The notes below the pieces were generated by a model. That model searched no databases and was not told where the DNA came from. It worked only from the letters and a program-made list of their open reading frames with translations. The position numbers were made by a program, and so were the translations under genes. DNA of 64,000 nucleotides, from the NCBI GenBank assembly GCA_039807785.1, contig JBDHRX010000002.1, positions 45,405 to 109,404 on the forward strand. Reading direction: 5' to 3'. Each line of letters begins with the position of its first letter. The stretch's first letter is position 1. Origin of the DNA: Zeimonas sp039807785. Lineage in GTDB: Bacteria; Pseudomonadota; Gammaproteobacteria; Burkholderiales; Burkholderiaceae_E. Shown one piece after another: positions 44,340 to 53,567 of this stretch.

Positions 44340-45956
44340 CTATCGGAAGCGCATGTCGATGCCGCCGTAGATCGCGTTCTCGCTGTACTCGGACCCGGTG
44401 CCGCCGCTGGACTGCCGGGTATGGCGGTAGCCCGCGAATGCCGCGGTGTCCGAGGTGAGCTGGGTCGAGTAGCCGGTGCGCAGCGTGGTGAGGCGCGTCT
44501 CGAAGCCGCCGGAGCTGGATTCGTTGAGCCGCCGGTCGAGCGTGACGTCGACCGACGAGCGGGCATCCAGGCGATGCTGGTAGGCCACCGCGGCGCCGCG
44601 CTCGCGCAGCTCGCCCGAGAACACGCCGCCGGCCACGCTGCTGCCCCGGATGCCGGTGATCGCGGTGATCGCGACGAGCTCGGTCGTCGACTCGCGCGTG
44701 GACCAGTAGGCCGAGAAGGTGAGCGAGTTGCGCGCGCCGCGCAGGCCCCAGAAGGCGGTGATGCGGCGGTCGAACACCGCGGCGTCGGTGTACAGGCCCT
44801 GGGTGAGCATGGCGCCCGGGACCAGCAGGCCATTGGCGATCAGCGCCGCCAGGACCGAGTTGGGGAGTCCGCCGGGGCCGCCGAGCAGCGCCAGCGGGTC
44901 GAGCCGCGTCAGCGAGCCGTCGGCGCTGGTGATGATGCCGCGCGAGTACTGGATGCCGAGCGTCGTGCCCGGCGTGGTGTAGGCGGCGCGTGCGTTGCCG
45001 ATGGTGCCGTAGTAGCGGCGCGAGACCGAGGCCGAGACGCTGGTGCGCGTGTTCGGCGACCAGTCGAAGCCCGCGCCCGGGCCGTAGCCGTAGTTGTCGC
45101 CGTCGCTGTTGCGGACCTCGTCGATCTGCTCGTAGTCGAGGGTGCCGCTCACGCGCAGCGCGGGGGTGACCCGGTACGACAGCTGCACGCCCGACGAGCG
45201 GCGGTTGCGCTCGATCCCGCCGTCGAACTCGCGGCGCTCGAAGTTGCCGTAGACGCTCCAGTTCCAGGGCGAGTAGTCGCGCGGCAGTCCCGCGACCGAC
45301 GCGCTGCCCCGGTGGGTCAGCTTGGCCAGCGCGAAGCCGCTCGACCCCCCGGCGTGGGAGAGCGAATAGCGCAGGTCGTAGCTGGCGACGTTGCGGAACC
45401 GGTCGCGGTACCACGGCGAGATGGTGAAGTTGCGGACGTTGGCCGTGTTGGTGAACGAGGAGGCCGGGTCGGCGCTGATCGGGCCGGCGGCCGAGGCGTT
45501 GATCGTTCCCATGAAGCCCGACAGGTCGAGCCAGAGCCGGTCGTCGACGAGCGCGAACGAGCCGTTGGCGTTCAGGCCGTGCCGGAAGAAGTTGGTGTCG
45601 CCGTCGCGCACGCGCCAGAAGTTGCGCAGCTGGTAGTCGATGTTGTAGCGGGCCCGGGGCGACATCGATCGCGCATTGATGTACGGCGAGGCCTCGAGCA
45701 CCAGGTCGCTGCTGCGGCCTCCGCCGGACAGCAGGATGTTGTCGCTGTAGGTGGCCGCCGCACGGACGCCCGGCGTGAGGCTCGGCCGCTCGATCGGGAA
45801 GCCGATGCCGCTGCCCTGCGCGGACGCCGGCGCCGGCCACGCGCCGGCAAGCAGGCCGGCGGCCACGCCGGCCAGCGTCGAGACGGTTCTTGCGATGCCG
45901 GCCGGAGGGCTACGCCGCCCCGTAGCCGTATCCCTGGTAGTAGCCGCTGGTTTCAA
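44340..45956 (-). CDS. XrtA-associated outer-membrane beta-barrel protein (TIGR03016-like)
   Basis: A 538-residue protein with a signal peptide ending AWPAPASA and many alternating aromatic strands (SDNILLSGGG, YNIDYQLRNFW, RYSLSHAGGSSGF, VSRRYYGTIGNA, FAGYRHTRQSSGG) closing with the C-terminal Phe-Arg pair FR typical of outer-membrane barrels. It is probably the outer-membrane component by which the polymer leaves the cell. The annotated ATG overlaps the tyrosine kinase stop by 47 bases; a later non-ATG start near the signal peptide (about 45884) would remove this overlap. It is followed by the ATPase gene after 11 bases. Confidence 0.85.
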   Translation of the reverse strand: MKPAATTRDTATGRRSPPAGIARTVSTLAGVAAGLLAGAWPAPASAQGSGIGFPIERPSLTPGVRAAATYSDNILLSGGGRSSDLVLEASPYINARSMSPRARYNIDYQLRNFWRVRDGDTNFFRHGLNANGSFALVDDRLWLDLSGFMGTINASAAGPISADPASSFTNTANVRNFTISPWYRDRFRNVASYDLRYSLSHAGGSSGFALAKLTHRGSASVAGLPRDYSPWNWSVYGNFERREFDGGIERNRRSSGVQLSYRVTPALRVSGTLDYEQIDEVRNSDGDNYGYGPGAGFDWSPNTRTSVSASVSRRYYGTIGNARAAYTTPGTTLGIQYSRGIITSADGSLTRLDPLALLGGPGGLPNSVLAALIANGLLVPGAMLTQGLYTDAAVFDRRITAFWGLRGARNSLTFSAYWSTRESTTELVAITAITGIRGSSVAGGVFSGELRERGAAVAYQHRLDARSSVDVTLDRRLNESSSGGFETRLTTLRTGYSTQLTSDTAAFAGYRHTRQSSGGTGSEYSENAIYGGIDMRFR

Positions 45957-46911
45957 TCTTGTCCGCCTTGTTCAGGACGAGCCCGATGATCTCGTTGGAC
46001 TCGATGGCCGACAGTGCCTGGGTGACCGCGTCGCGCGGGGTCTTGCCGGCTTCCACGACCATCACGATCTGCCCCATGTACGAGGCGAGCACCTGGGCCT
46101 CGGTCGTGACCAGCAGCGGCGGCGAGTCGAAGATGATGATGCGGTCGGGATACCGCTCGCTGAGCTGGGCGAGCAGCCGTCCCATCGCCTCGCTCGCCAG
46201 CAGCTCGGTCGCGTGCTCGTGGCGCCGTCCCGCGGGCAGGATCGACAGTGTATCGATATTGGTCGGCAGGACCAATCGGGACAGGTCCGGGCCGCCGTCG
46301 ACCAGCCAGTCCATCAGGCCGGCCTGGGTCTCGAAGCCGAGCTCGCGCGGGATCGACGGCCGGGCCACGTCGGCGTCGACCAGGATCACCCCGTGGTCGC
46401 GCTCGGCGGCGATGCTCAGGGCCAGGTTGATCGCGCAGAAGCTCTTGCCCTCGCCGGGGAAGGCGCTGGTGATCATGATGCGCTTGCCGTGGTCGACGGC
46501 GGGCTGGCCGGTGCGCCCGAAGGCATTGGCCAGCAGGGGGCGCTTGATGATCCGGAACTCGTGGGCCGTGGGTGTCGGGGTGCCGCCGGGCACGACCATG
46601 CCGCGTGCGCGCAATGCTTCCAGGTGGATGCGGATCGGCTCGGCCGCCGGGGCCGCTGCCGCGGGCGGGATCGGCGTCGGCGCCTGCACGGGGCGCGCCG
46701 GCGGCGGGGCGGCAGGCGCCTGGGGCTGGGGCTGGGGCTGTGGCTGTGGCTGGGCAGCGGCGGCGGGCTCGGCGGCCATCCGGTCGGCCAGCGCCTCGAT
46801 CGTGGTCCGGCGCTCGCCTGCGCCGCGCGGCGCCGGGTCCTGCTCGGTACCGGCTCGAGGCGCGGAATCGCCCTGCGTGAGGCGTGCGACGGCGCGTTCG
46901 ATGAGACTCAT
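45910..46911 (-). CDS. XrtA-associated tyrosine autokinase (TIGR03018-like)
   Basis: A 333-residue BY-kinase-like cytoplasmic ATPase. Walker A is SAFPGEGKS (149-157), ILVDADVARPSI is the Walker A' motif and IIFDSPPLL the Walker B. The C-terminus carries a Tyr cluster, SGYYQGYGYGAA (Y324, 325, 328, 330), for autophosphorylation. The N-terminal 90 residues contain a Gln-Pro repeat and Pro/Ala-rich linker. With the Wzz-like protein upstream (8-base gap) it should control chain length and export by cycling between phosphorylated states. Confidence 0.95.
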   Translation of the reverse strand: MSLIERAVARLTQGDSAPRAGTEQDPAPRGAGERRTTIEALADRMAAEPAAAAQPQPQPQPQPQAPAAPPPARPVQAPTPIPPAAAAPAAEPIRIHLEALRARGMVVPGGTPTPTAHEFRIIKRPLLANAFGRTGQPAVDHGKRIMITSAFPGEGKSFCAINLALSIAAERDHGVILVDADVARPSIPRELGFETQAGLMDWLVDGGPDLSRLVLPTNIDTLSILPAGRRHEHATELLASEAMGRLLAQLSERYPDRIIIFDSPPLLVTTEAQVLASYMGQIVMVVEAGKTPRDAVTQALSAIESNEIIGLVLNKADKIETSGYYQGYGYGAA

Positions 46912-46919
46912 GGCAACCC

Positions 46920-48509
46920 TTACTTCGCTAGCGGCTTGAGCGCGTAGAACGCGATGGCGAGGCCGAACAGCAGGACGTATCCGGCGGTGGAGGCCGAGAA
47001 CGCGACCAGGCCCACCCGGCGCCGGGCACGCTCGGCCGCGTTGGCGATGTACGACACGCCGCCCAGCAGCGGCAGGCCGGTGGCGGTGGCCAGGCTGCGC
47101 ACGTCGAGGAAGGTCGGCCGGAGCTGGTCGCGGGCGAAGGCGATGCCGATCCCGGCGGCCAGCGAGGCGAGCAGCACCCCGGCCAGCAGGACCGGGCGGT
47201 TGGGCTTGATCGGCGCCGGATCGACCCGCGGCGGATCGACGACGCGGAAGTCGCCGATGCCGGCCGAGGCGTCGAGCTCGCCCGACATCTGGGCCGACTC
47301 GCGGCGCGCCAGCAGCTTGTCGTAGTTGTCCTTGTTGACCGCGTAGTCGCGGTTCAGCTGCGTGTACTCGGCCTCGATGCGCGGCACCGCCTGGGCCATC
47401 TGCTGGGCCTCGCGCAGGCGGTTCTCGAACTCGGCGGCCTTGACACGCTGCGAGGCGACCTGCGCCTCGGCGTCGGCCAGCGCGATGCGCAGCTCGCGGA
47501 ACACCGGGTTCACCACCGTCGTGGTGCGTCCGCCCGTGCCGGCGCCGGTGCCGCCCTCGGTCTTGGGCTTGCGCGCCTTGGTGCGCTGCGCCTCGAGCTC
47601 GGCGAGCACGCGCTTGGTGGCGACCACGTCGGGATGCGCCGACGTGTAACGAAGCTCGAGCTCGTCCAGGCGCTTGCGCTGCGCCTCGATGCGTTCGTCG
47701 AACTCGGTGGGTTCCTCGGGCACGTAGCCGGTCGGGGTGCTGCCCAGGACGATCTCGGGCGGGCCGGCCACGAGCGGCGCCTCGCCGGTGAGCTGGCGCC
47801 GCAGTTCGTCGCGCGAGTTCTCGGCCTGGCGCAACTCGAGCTGCGCCTCGCGCAGCTTGATCTCCATCTCGCCGACCTGGGTCAGGTAATTGCGCTCGAG
47901 CCCGGGCATCAGGCGCATGTTCCGGATCTTGAACTCCTTCAGCGCGTTCTCGGCCTCGAGCAGCTTCTTCTCGTAGGCGGCGATCTGCTCGTCGATGAAC
48001 TTCTGGGCCTGCTCGGTGTCGCGCCGCTTCGCGCCCAGGCTCGACTCGACGAAGATGTTCAGCAGCGACTGGACGACGTTGCGCGCTACGCCGGGCTGGT
48101 CGCTCACGTAGCTGATGGTGAACAGGTTGTTGGCGCCCGCGACCGTGCCGAAGCGGATGTCGCGCATCAGCTTGTCGACGATGATGTCGCGCTCGGTGGC
48201 GTTGCGCGCCTTCAGGTCGAGGTCGGCGGCGCGCGCCACCCGCTCGGCATTGGGCCGGTTGACGACCGTGCGGGCCATCATGCCGACGACCTCGTTGACG
48301 TTGGGCTCGACCGCCAGCCCGCTCAGCAGCGGCTTGAGGATCGTCTGCGTGTCGACGAAGACGCGCGCCGTCGCCTGGTACTGGTTCGGCATGCGCCAGA
48401 CCGCGAAGGCGCCGGCGGCGCCGACGGCGATCGCGATGATCAGCGCGCTCCAGCGGTAGAACCAGATCCCGCGGAGAATCGATTTCAGGTAGGCGATGGT
48501 TTCGAGCAT
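46920..48509 (-). CDS. XrtA-associated chain-length determinant (Wzz-like, TIGR03007-like)
   Basis: A 529-residue inner-membrane protein with an N-terminal transmembrane helix (about 20-38) and a C-terminal pair (about 430-450 and 505-525) around a large periplasmic domain rich in coiled coil (EQAQKFIDEQIAAYEKKLLEAENALK region, read here as consecutive short helices). PNQYQATARVFVDTQTILKPLL and RVVDPPRVDPAPIKPNRP are the Wzz-type blocks. It sets polymer length and links the polymerase to export. It is followed by its cognate kinase gene; the export lipoprotein gene ends 16 bases upstream. Confidence 0.95.
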   Translation of the reverse strand: MLETIAYLKSILRGIWFYRWSALIIAIAVGAAGAFAVWRMPNQYQATARVFVDTQTILKPLLSGLAVEPNVNEVVGMMARTVVNRPNAERVARAADLDLKARNATERDIIVDKLMRDIRFGTVAGANNLFTISYVSDQPGVARNVVQSLLNIFVESSLGAKRRDTEQAQKFIDEQIAAYEKKLLEAENALKEFKIRNMRLMPGLERNYLTQVGEMEIKLREAQLELRQAENSRDELRRQLTGEAPLVAGPPEIVLGSTPTGYVPEEPTEFDERIEAQRKRLDELELRYTSAHPDVVATKRVLAELEAQRTKARKPKTEGGTGAGTGGRTTTVVNPVFRELRIALADAEAQVASQRVKAAEFENRLREAQQMAQAVPRIEAEYTQLNRDYAVNKDNYDKLLARRESAQMSGELDASAGIGDFRVVDPPRVDPAPIKPNRPVLLAGVLLASLAAGIGIAFARDQLRPTFLDVRSLATATGLPLLGGVSYIANAAERARRRVGLVAFSASTAGYVLLFGLAIAFYALKPLAK

Positions 48510-48525
48510 CTGCGCGGCACCCAGG

Positions 48526-49122
48526 TCAGAACCAGCTTTCCGGGATGATGATCACGTCGCCCGGGAGCACCTGCACGTTGGCGCCGACGTCGCCGCGTTT
48601 GATCAGGTCGGCCAGGCGGACGTTGTAGGCCTTGTTGTTCTCGGCCGCGCGGATCAGCACCGCGCGGTTGCCCGCCGCGAAGTCGGTCAGGCCGCCGACC
48701 GAGATCATCACGTCGAGCAGCGTCATGTTCTGCCGGTAGGGCAGCGTCGCCGGCTTGACCGCCTGGCCCAGCACGCGCACCTGCTCGGAGTTGCCGCCGC
48801 CGAAGTTCTGCACCACCACCGTGACCACCGGATCCTGCAGGTATTTCTTCAGGGCGGTCTCGATCTCGCGCGCCAGCCCGCTCGGGTTCTTGCCCTGGGC
48901 GACCATGTCTTCGACCAGCGGGGTCGTGATGCGGCCGTCCGGGCGCACCGGAACCGTGGTCGACAGCTCCGGATTGCGCCAGACGACGATGTTCAGGGAA
49001 TCACCGGGCCCGATGATGTACTTGTAGTCCGGCTGGGCGGCGTTGACCGGCGCCGGGGGATTCGTGGCAGCGCAGCCGGCCACGACCAGGGCGGCCAGAA
49101 ATGCGGCGAAGAGGCGAAACAT
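48526..49122 (-). CDS. XrtA-associated polysaccharide export lipoprotein (Wza-like, TIGR03027-like)
   Basis: A 198-residue lipoprotein with lipobox VAGC (Cys17). The conserved YIIGPGDSLNIVVWRNPELS and VRPDGRITTPLVEDM segments form the polysaccharide export domain; the SLBB-like second half includes VLGQAVKPATLPYRQNMTLLD. It probably forms the periplasmic and outer-membrane ring for polymer exit. An AGGAG sequence lies about nine bases before the ATG at 49122. It is the first gene of the long minus-strand EPS unit or follows the transglycosylase in it; the 129-base gap upstream has no convincing terminator. Confidence 0.95.
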   Translation of the reverse strand: MFRLFAAFLAALVVAGCAATNPPAPVNAAQPDYKYIIGPGDSLNIVVWRNPELSTTVPVRPDGRITTPLVEDMVAQGKNPSGLAREIETALKKYLQDPVVTVVVQNFGGGNSEQVRVLGQAVKPATLPYRQNMTLLDVMISVGGLTDFAAGNRAVLIRAAENNKAYNVRLADLIKRGDVGANVQVLPGDVIIIPESWF

Positions 49123-49251
49123 CGGGAGGGCTCCTGTCGTGCCGGGTCGAACGAGTATTGCAGCTTATTGTGAATCCGGGACGACCCTCGGGGGCCGTTC
49201 GTCGGACTGATCAAGATTGCAACGGAGTGGCGTCCGCTGCGAGGTATTTTT

Positions 49252-50409
49252 TCACTTGGTGAAAGACACGCGACCGCCCACCATGACGGTCCGGGTGCGC
49301 TCCTGGGTCCAGGGCGAGGGCGCCGTGACCCGGGCGTCGTAGGGATGGCTGTCGCGCGGGTACAGCGCGCGGATCCGCTGGACGTAGGCCAGCGTCTCGG
49401 CATAGGGCGGGACGCCGCGATGCCGATCGACCGCTCCCTCCCCGGCGTTGTAGCCGGCCAGCGCGAGCACCACGTCGCCGCGGAAGTACGACAGCAGCCA
49501 GCGCAGGTAGCTCATGCCGCCGCGCAGGTTCTCGACCGGATCGAACGGGTCGCGGACCGCGAAGCGCTCGGCGGTCTCGGGGATGAGCTGCATCAGGCCC
49601 TGCGCGTTCCTGGACGAGCGCGCCAGCGGGTCGAAGTTCGATTCCGCGCGCATCACCGCGAAGACGAGCCGGGGATCGAGCCGGAACTCGCGCGCCATCG
49701 CGACCACCGTCTGGGCCAGCCGGCGCTGGTCGGTCGAGACGGGCGCCGTGCGGAACTGCGCCGGCCGCTCGATCACGGGCGTCGGGCCGGGATCGGGCCG
49801 GACGACGGGCGCGACGGCGACCTGGTCGGGCGCGCGCAGGCACTCGGGCAGTTTCTCGCCGTCGCCGCGGATCATCTGCGCCAGCCGCGCGCCGATCTCG
49901 CTGCCGGCGGCCGCCGCCTGGCGGAACAGCGTGCTCGCGATCGAGTCGTCGCGCGGCAGGCCGCGGCCGTTGGCGTACATCCAGCCCATGCGCAGCAGCG
50001 CGTCCGCGTCGCCGGACCGCGCGGCGGCGCAGTAGAGCGCATGCGCGCGGGCGTAGTCGCGCCCGGTGCCCTCGGCATGCTCGTAGCGGATGCCTGCCTC
50101 GACCAGCGCGCGGGCCCGCGGGGTCGGGCCGGACGCGGGCGTCTCGACCGGCGCGGCGGGCAGGGCGGCCGTGGCGGGCATCGAGACCGTCACGGGCACC
50201 GTGCCCGTCACGGGTACCGAGACTGTGACGGGCACGGAAGCCGTGACGACCGCTGCAGCCGGCGTTGCCTCGAGGGCGAGTGCCGGCGCGGTGCCGGCGG
50301 CCACGCCGGCCGCGAGCGCCGCGGCGAGCGCGCGTGCCGTGCGGCCCGCGGGAGACCCCGGAGGGAACGACTGGCGGAAGGGGGAGACCGTTCGGCCGCG
50401 AGCGTGCAT
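49252..50409 (-). CDS. Sel1-repeat lytic transglycosylase (SLT)
   Basis: A 385-residue periplasmic muramidase-like enzyme. A signal peptide (to about residue 46) and a Pro-Val-Thr-rich linker (about 58-80) precede a Sel1/TPR-like segment (about 115-172, with ADALLRMGWMYANGRGLP). The SLT domain has catalytic Glu256 in VMRAESNFD, then SSRNAQGLMQLIPETA and ALAGYNAGEGAV, all complete. It would cut peptidoglycan glycan strands, possibly making room for the export complex. ATG at 50409 was chosen for its clean signal peptide. It precedes the Wza-like gene and diverges from the nucleotide-sugar dehydrogenase. Confidence 0.9.
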   Translation of the reverse strand: MHARGRTVSPFRQSFPPGSPAGRTARALAAALAAGVAAGTAPALALEATPAAAVVTASVPVTVSVPVTGTVPVTVSMPATAALPAAPVETPASGPTPRARALVEAGIRYEHAEGTGRDYARAHALYCAAARSGDADALLRMGWMYANGRGLPRDDSIASTLFRQAAAAGSEIGARLAQMIRGDGEKLPECLRAPDQVAVAPVVRPDPGPTPVIERPAQFRTAPVSTDQRRLAQTVVAMAREFRLDPRLVFAVMRAESNFDPLARSSRNAQGLMQLIPETAERFAVRDPFDPVENLRGGMSYLRWLLSYFRGDVVLALAGYNAGEGAVDRHRGVPPYAETLAYVQRIRALYPRDSHPYDARVTAPSPWTQERTRTVMVGGRVSFTK

Positions 50410-50435
50410 CGGCGATCCGTGACTTGCAAGGCCGT

Positions 50436-50441
50436 ATTGTA
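50436..50441 (-). promoter_or_regulatory. Possible -10 box of the transglycosylase gene
   Basis: The minus strand reads TACAAT, one mismatch from the -10 consensus, 27 bases before the ATG at 50409. A recognisable -35 box at 16-18 bases is absent; TTCATC lies at 20 bases. The 133-base divergent gap should also hold the promoter of the plus-strand dehydrogenase gene, but I could not place that one. Confidence 0.35.
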
Positions 50442-50542
50442 AGATCGCCGCCTCGCTGCGCGATGAATTAGTTCCTCGGCGGCGCCTCCCGGCCGCCCTA
50501 AAGTCGTGCGGGTCCCCACCCTCCGGAAATCGGCATCCCATC

Positions 50543-51823
50543 ATGAGCATCGTCGCTGTCGTCGGCCTCGGTTACGTTGGCCTTCCGCTCGCCGTGGAGT
50601 TCGGCAAGGTCTTCGAGACCATCGGGTACGACCTGTCCGCCGCGAAGATCGATCATTTCCGCCGCCACGAGGATCCCACCGGAGAGGTGTCGCGCGAGCA
50701 GTTCGAGGCCGCCGGGCGCCTCGTCGTGACCCATGACCCGAAGGACCTGGCGCGCGCCGACTTCCTGATCGTCGCCGTGCCGACGCCGGTCGACGCCGGG
50801 CACAATCCCGACTTTTTCCCTCTGGTATCGGCCAGCGAAACCTGCGGCCGGCACATGAAGCGCGGCGCCATCGTGGTGTACGAATCGACGGTGTACCCGG
50901 GCGCGACCGAGGAGGTGTGCATCCCGGTGCTCGAGAAGCACTCGGGGATGAAGTGGCGCGAGGGCTTCCACGTCGGCTATTCGCCCGAGCGGATCAACCC
51001 CGGCGACAAGGAGCACACGCTCGCGCGCATCGTGAAGGTGGTATCGGGCGACGATGCGGAGACGCTGGACAAGGTCGCGGCGCTGTACGCCGCGGTGGTG
51101 ACGGCCGGCGTGCACAAGGCGAGCGGCATCAAGGTCGCCGAGGCCGCGAAAGTGATCGAGAACACGCAGCGCGACCTGAACATCGCGCTGGTCAACGAGC
51201 TGGCGATGATCTTCGACCGCGTCGGGATCGACACGCTCGAAGTGCTGAAGGCGGCAGGCACCAAGTGGAACTTCCTGCCGTTCCGCCCGGGCCTGGTGGG
51301 CGGGCACTGCATCGGCGTCGATCCGTATTACCTGACCCACAAGGCCGAGATGCTCGGCTACCACCCGCAGGTGATCCTCGCCGGACGGCGGATCAACGAC
51401 GGGATGGGCGCCTTCATCGCGCAGCGCACGATCAAGGAGATGATCGCGGCCGGCTTCGCGGTGAAGGATTCGCCGGTGATCGTGCTGGGCCTGACCTTCA
51501 AGGAAGACGTGCCCGACCTGCGCAACTCCAAGGTCATCGACGTGGTGCGCGAGCTCGAGAGCTACGGCACCCGGGTCTACGTGCACGATCCGGTGGCCGA
51601 GGAGGCCGAGGCGCGGCACGAGTACGGCGTCTCGCTGACCCCGTGGGATGCGCTGCCGAAGGCGGCGGCGATCGTCGCCGCGGTGTCGCACTCGGCCTAT
51701 CGCGACCTGGGCCTGCCGGCGATCGCGGCCAAGGGCGAGCGTGGCGCGGTGTTCACCGACGTCAAGTCGGCGTTCGATCCCGCCGCGGTGTCCGCGGCCG
51801 GGCTGCGGCTGTGGCGCCTGTGA
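50543..51823 (+). CDS. tviB: Nucleotide-sugar 6-dehydrogenase, TviB/WbpO-like
   Basis: A 426-residue NAD-dependent dehydrogenase that oxidises UDP-HexNAc C6 to the uronic acid. The Rossmann GLGYVGLP motif lies at residues 8-15, YESTVYPGATEE and SPERINPGD follow, and the catalytic Cys256 is in VGGHCIGVDPYYL. The C-terminal domain has VLGLTFKEDVPDLRNSK. It is closest in character to the TviB/WbpO branch that makes UDP-GalNAcA or UDP-GlcNAcA. Its stop shares GTGA with the epimerase gene, a pairing seen in Vi-antigen-type pathways. The symbol rests on this resemblance. Confidence 0.88.
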   Translation: MSIVAVVGLGYVGLPLAVEFGKVFETIGYDLSAAKIDHFRRHEDPTGEVSREQFEAAGRLVVTHDPKDLARADFLIVAVPTPVDAGHNPDFFPLVSASETCGRHMKRGAIVVYESTVYPGATEEVCIPVLEKHSGMKWREGFHVGYSPERINPGDKEHTLARIVKVVSGDDAETLDKVAALYAAVVTAGVHKASGIKVAEAAKVIENTQRDLNIALVNELAMIFDRVGIDTLEVLKAAGTKWNFLPFRPGLVGGHCIGVDPYYLTHKAEMLGYHPQVILAGRRINDGMGAFIAQRTIKEMIAAGFAVKDSPVIVLGLTFKEDVPDLRNSKVIDVVRELESYGTRVYVHDPVAEEAEARHEYGVSLTPWDALPKAAAIVAAVSHSAYRDLGLPAIAAKGERGAVFTDVKSAFDPAAVSAAGLRLWRL

Positions 51824-52875
51824 GCGACGCCAATCTCGAACTGCTGCGCGGCGCGCCGCGCCGCTGGCTGGTCACCGGCGCGGCCGGCTTCATCGGATCG
51901 AACCTGGTCGAGACGCTGCTGCGCGGCGGCCACGAGGTGGTCGGGCTGGACAACTTCGCGACCGGCTTCCGGCGCAACCTCGACGAGGTGCGCGACCAGG
52001 TGGGCGAGGGTGCCTGGGCGCGCTTCCGCTTCGTCGAGGGCGACCTGTGCGACGAGGCCGCCTGTCACGACGCGGTCGCGGGCGGACCTGCCGGCGCGGT
52101 CGACATCGTGCTGCACCAGGCGGCGCTCGGCTCGGTGCCGCGCTCGATCGAGCAGCCGCTGCGCTCGTTCGCCGCCAACGTCGATGGTTTCGTCAAGATC
52201 CTCGATGCCGCCCGGCGGGCCGGGGTCGGCCGCTTCGTCTACGCATCGTCGAGCTCGGTCTACGGCGATCACGAGGCGCTGCCGAAGGTCGAGGACCGGG
52301 TCGGGCGGGTGCTCTCGCCCTATGCCGCCACGAAGGCCGCCGACGAGCTGTTCGCCGACACCTGGGCGCGTGTCTACGGCATGACCTGCGTCGGCCTGCG
52401 CTACTTCAACGTGTTCGGGCCGCGCCAGGATCCGGACGGGGCGTACGCGGCGGTGGTGCCGCGCTGGGTCTCGTCGCTGCTGTCCGGCGAGCCGGTCTGG
52501 ATCAACGGCGACGGCTTGACGAGCCGCGACTTCTGCTACGTGGCCAACGCGGTGCAGGCCAACCTGCGCGCGGGTCTCGTCGCCGAACTGCCGGCGCCGC
52601 ACGAGGTGTTCAACGTCGCGGTGGGCGACCGCACCACGCTGCTGGCGCTGTTCGAGGCGATCCGGCATGCGCTGGCCGGCGCCGATCCGGGCCGGGCGGC
52701 GTCACTGGCCGCGGCCGAGCCCCGGTTCCGCGACTTCCGCGCCGGCGACGTCCGGCATTCGCTGGCCGACATCGGTCGCGCACGCGCGCTGCTCGGCTAC
52801 GCGCCGACGCACCGGATCGAAGCCGGGCTGGCCGAATCGATCGGCTGGTACGTCGGGCACGCCGGTCGGGGCTGA
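51820..52875 (+). CDS. tviC: NAD-dependent epimerase, TviC/WbpP-like
   Basis: A 351-residue short-chain dehydrogenase/reductase-type epimerase. WLVTGAAGFIGSNLVE binds NAD, ASSSSVYGDH gives the catalytic Ser region and SPYAATKAADE gives the YxxxK pair. HQAALGSVPRSIEQP and LRYFNVFGPRQDPDGAYAAVVPRW are typical of TviC/WbpP UDP-HexNAc(A) 4-epimerases. With the preceding dehydrogenase it should supply UDP-GalNAcA or its C4 epimer. GTG at 51820 overlaps the dehydrogenase stop; another GTG lies nine bases upstream. It is convergent with prsT across a repeat-filled gap. Confidence 0.9.
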   Translation: MSDANLELLRGAPRRWLVTGAAGFIGSNLVETLLRGGHEVVGLDNFATGFRRNLDEVRDQVGEGAWARFRFVEGDLCDEAACHDAVAGGPAGAVDIVLHQAALGSVPRSIEQPLRSFAANVDGFVKILDAARRAGVGRFVYASSSSVYGDHEALPKVEDRVGRVLSPYAATKAADELFADTWARVYGMTCVGLRYFNVFGPRQDPDGAYAAVVPRWVSSLLSGEPVWINGDGLTSRDFCYVANAVQANLRAGLVAELPAPHEVFNVAVGDRTTLLALFEAIRHALAGADPGRAASLAAAEPRFRDFRAGDVRHSLADIGRARALLGYAPTHRIEAGLAESIGWYVGHAGRG

Positions 52876-52921
52876 TCCGGTTGGTGCGCGTCAAGGTTGG
52901 AGCGCGCCAAGGTTGGGGCGA

Positions 52922-53159
52922 GCCAAGGCGCGGGCGGCCGGCCGGTGGGGCGCCGGTGCTGGCCCCCGCTGCGCGGGGGTGCCCTGCGATGCTCGCACTG
53001 CCGGCCTGCGCGGCGAGACTCGCTCCGCTCGCTGGCGCGAGCTGCGCTCAGACAGTCGCCGCGAGAGTGATTGACGAGCGCGCTGCGCGCGCCGGCCGGC
53101 AGTGCTGCGCTTCTCGGCGGCGCACAGGCGCCCCACCGGCCGGCCGCCCGCGCCTTGGC
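52922..53159. repeat. Inverted-repeat element 1 (33-base perfect arms)
   Basis: The 33 bases at 52922-52954 are the exact reverse complement of 53127-53159, with 172 bases between. Inside lies a core (53008-53094) that recurs in opposite orientation in element 2. Further small palindromes such as CCCCCGCTGCGCGGGGG are nested within. The structure looks like a mobile palindromic or REP-related intergenic element. Confidence 0.92.
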
Positions 53160-53297
53160 CGATAACGCTGAGGGGGTGCGTGGGCGTCCGCGAGGTTGTC
53201 GCGCCTCCCGAGCCGTCGCACCAGCCCGGTCACTACAGCTCTCGGATCGTCGAGCTCCCGAATCGTTGCCACAGCTCAGGTCCAAGGCCATCGCGCC

Positions 53298-53316
53298 GGG
53301 GTTCGCTCCGAACCCC
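53298..53316. terminator. Possible bidirectional terminator hairpin
   Basis: A perfect 7-base stem (GGGGTTC and GAACCCC) around a 5-base loop, placed between two convergent genes. There is no T-run on either side, so termination would be inefficient or Rho-assisted; it may be only part of the repeat region. Confidence 0.3.
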
Positions 53317-53331
53317 CTCGAGTTAGCCAGA

Positions 53332-53567
53332 GCGGTTGCGGCGGCCGGCGGGGCGGGGTGATGTCGGGGTGGCGCCGAGCAGCGCAGCCTCGGGGGCGGC
53401 GCGCGCAGCGCGCCTCGTCGATCACTCTCGCGGCGACTGTCCGAGCGCAGCTCGCGCCAGCGAGCGGAGCGAGTCTCGCCGCGCGCCCCCGAGGCGAGCA
53501 GCGCGGGCAGTCGGTGCGCAGCACCGACCGCCCCCCATCACCCCGCCCCGCCGGCCGCCGCAACCGC
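53332..53567. repeat. Inverted-repeat element 2 (32-base perfect arms)
   Basis: The 32 bases at 53332-53363 are the exact reverse complement of 53536-53567. The inner core 53397-53484 is the reverse complement of 53008-53094 in element 1 with two substitutions and one single-base gap over about 87 bases. The outer arms of the two elements differ, so they share a core but not ends. Confidence 0.92.

Noticed and set aside
49123..49251. A possible sigma-54 promoter before the Wza-like gene
   Set aside because: The best GG/GC pair is spaced by 11 instead of 10 bases and the flanking bases do not fit the consensus.
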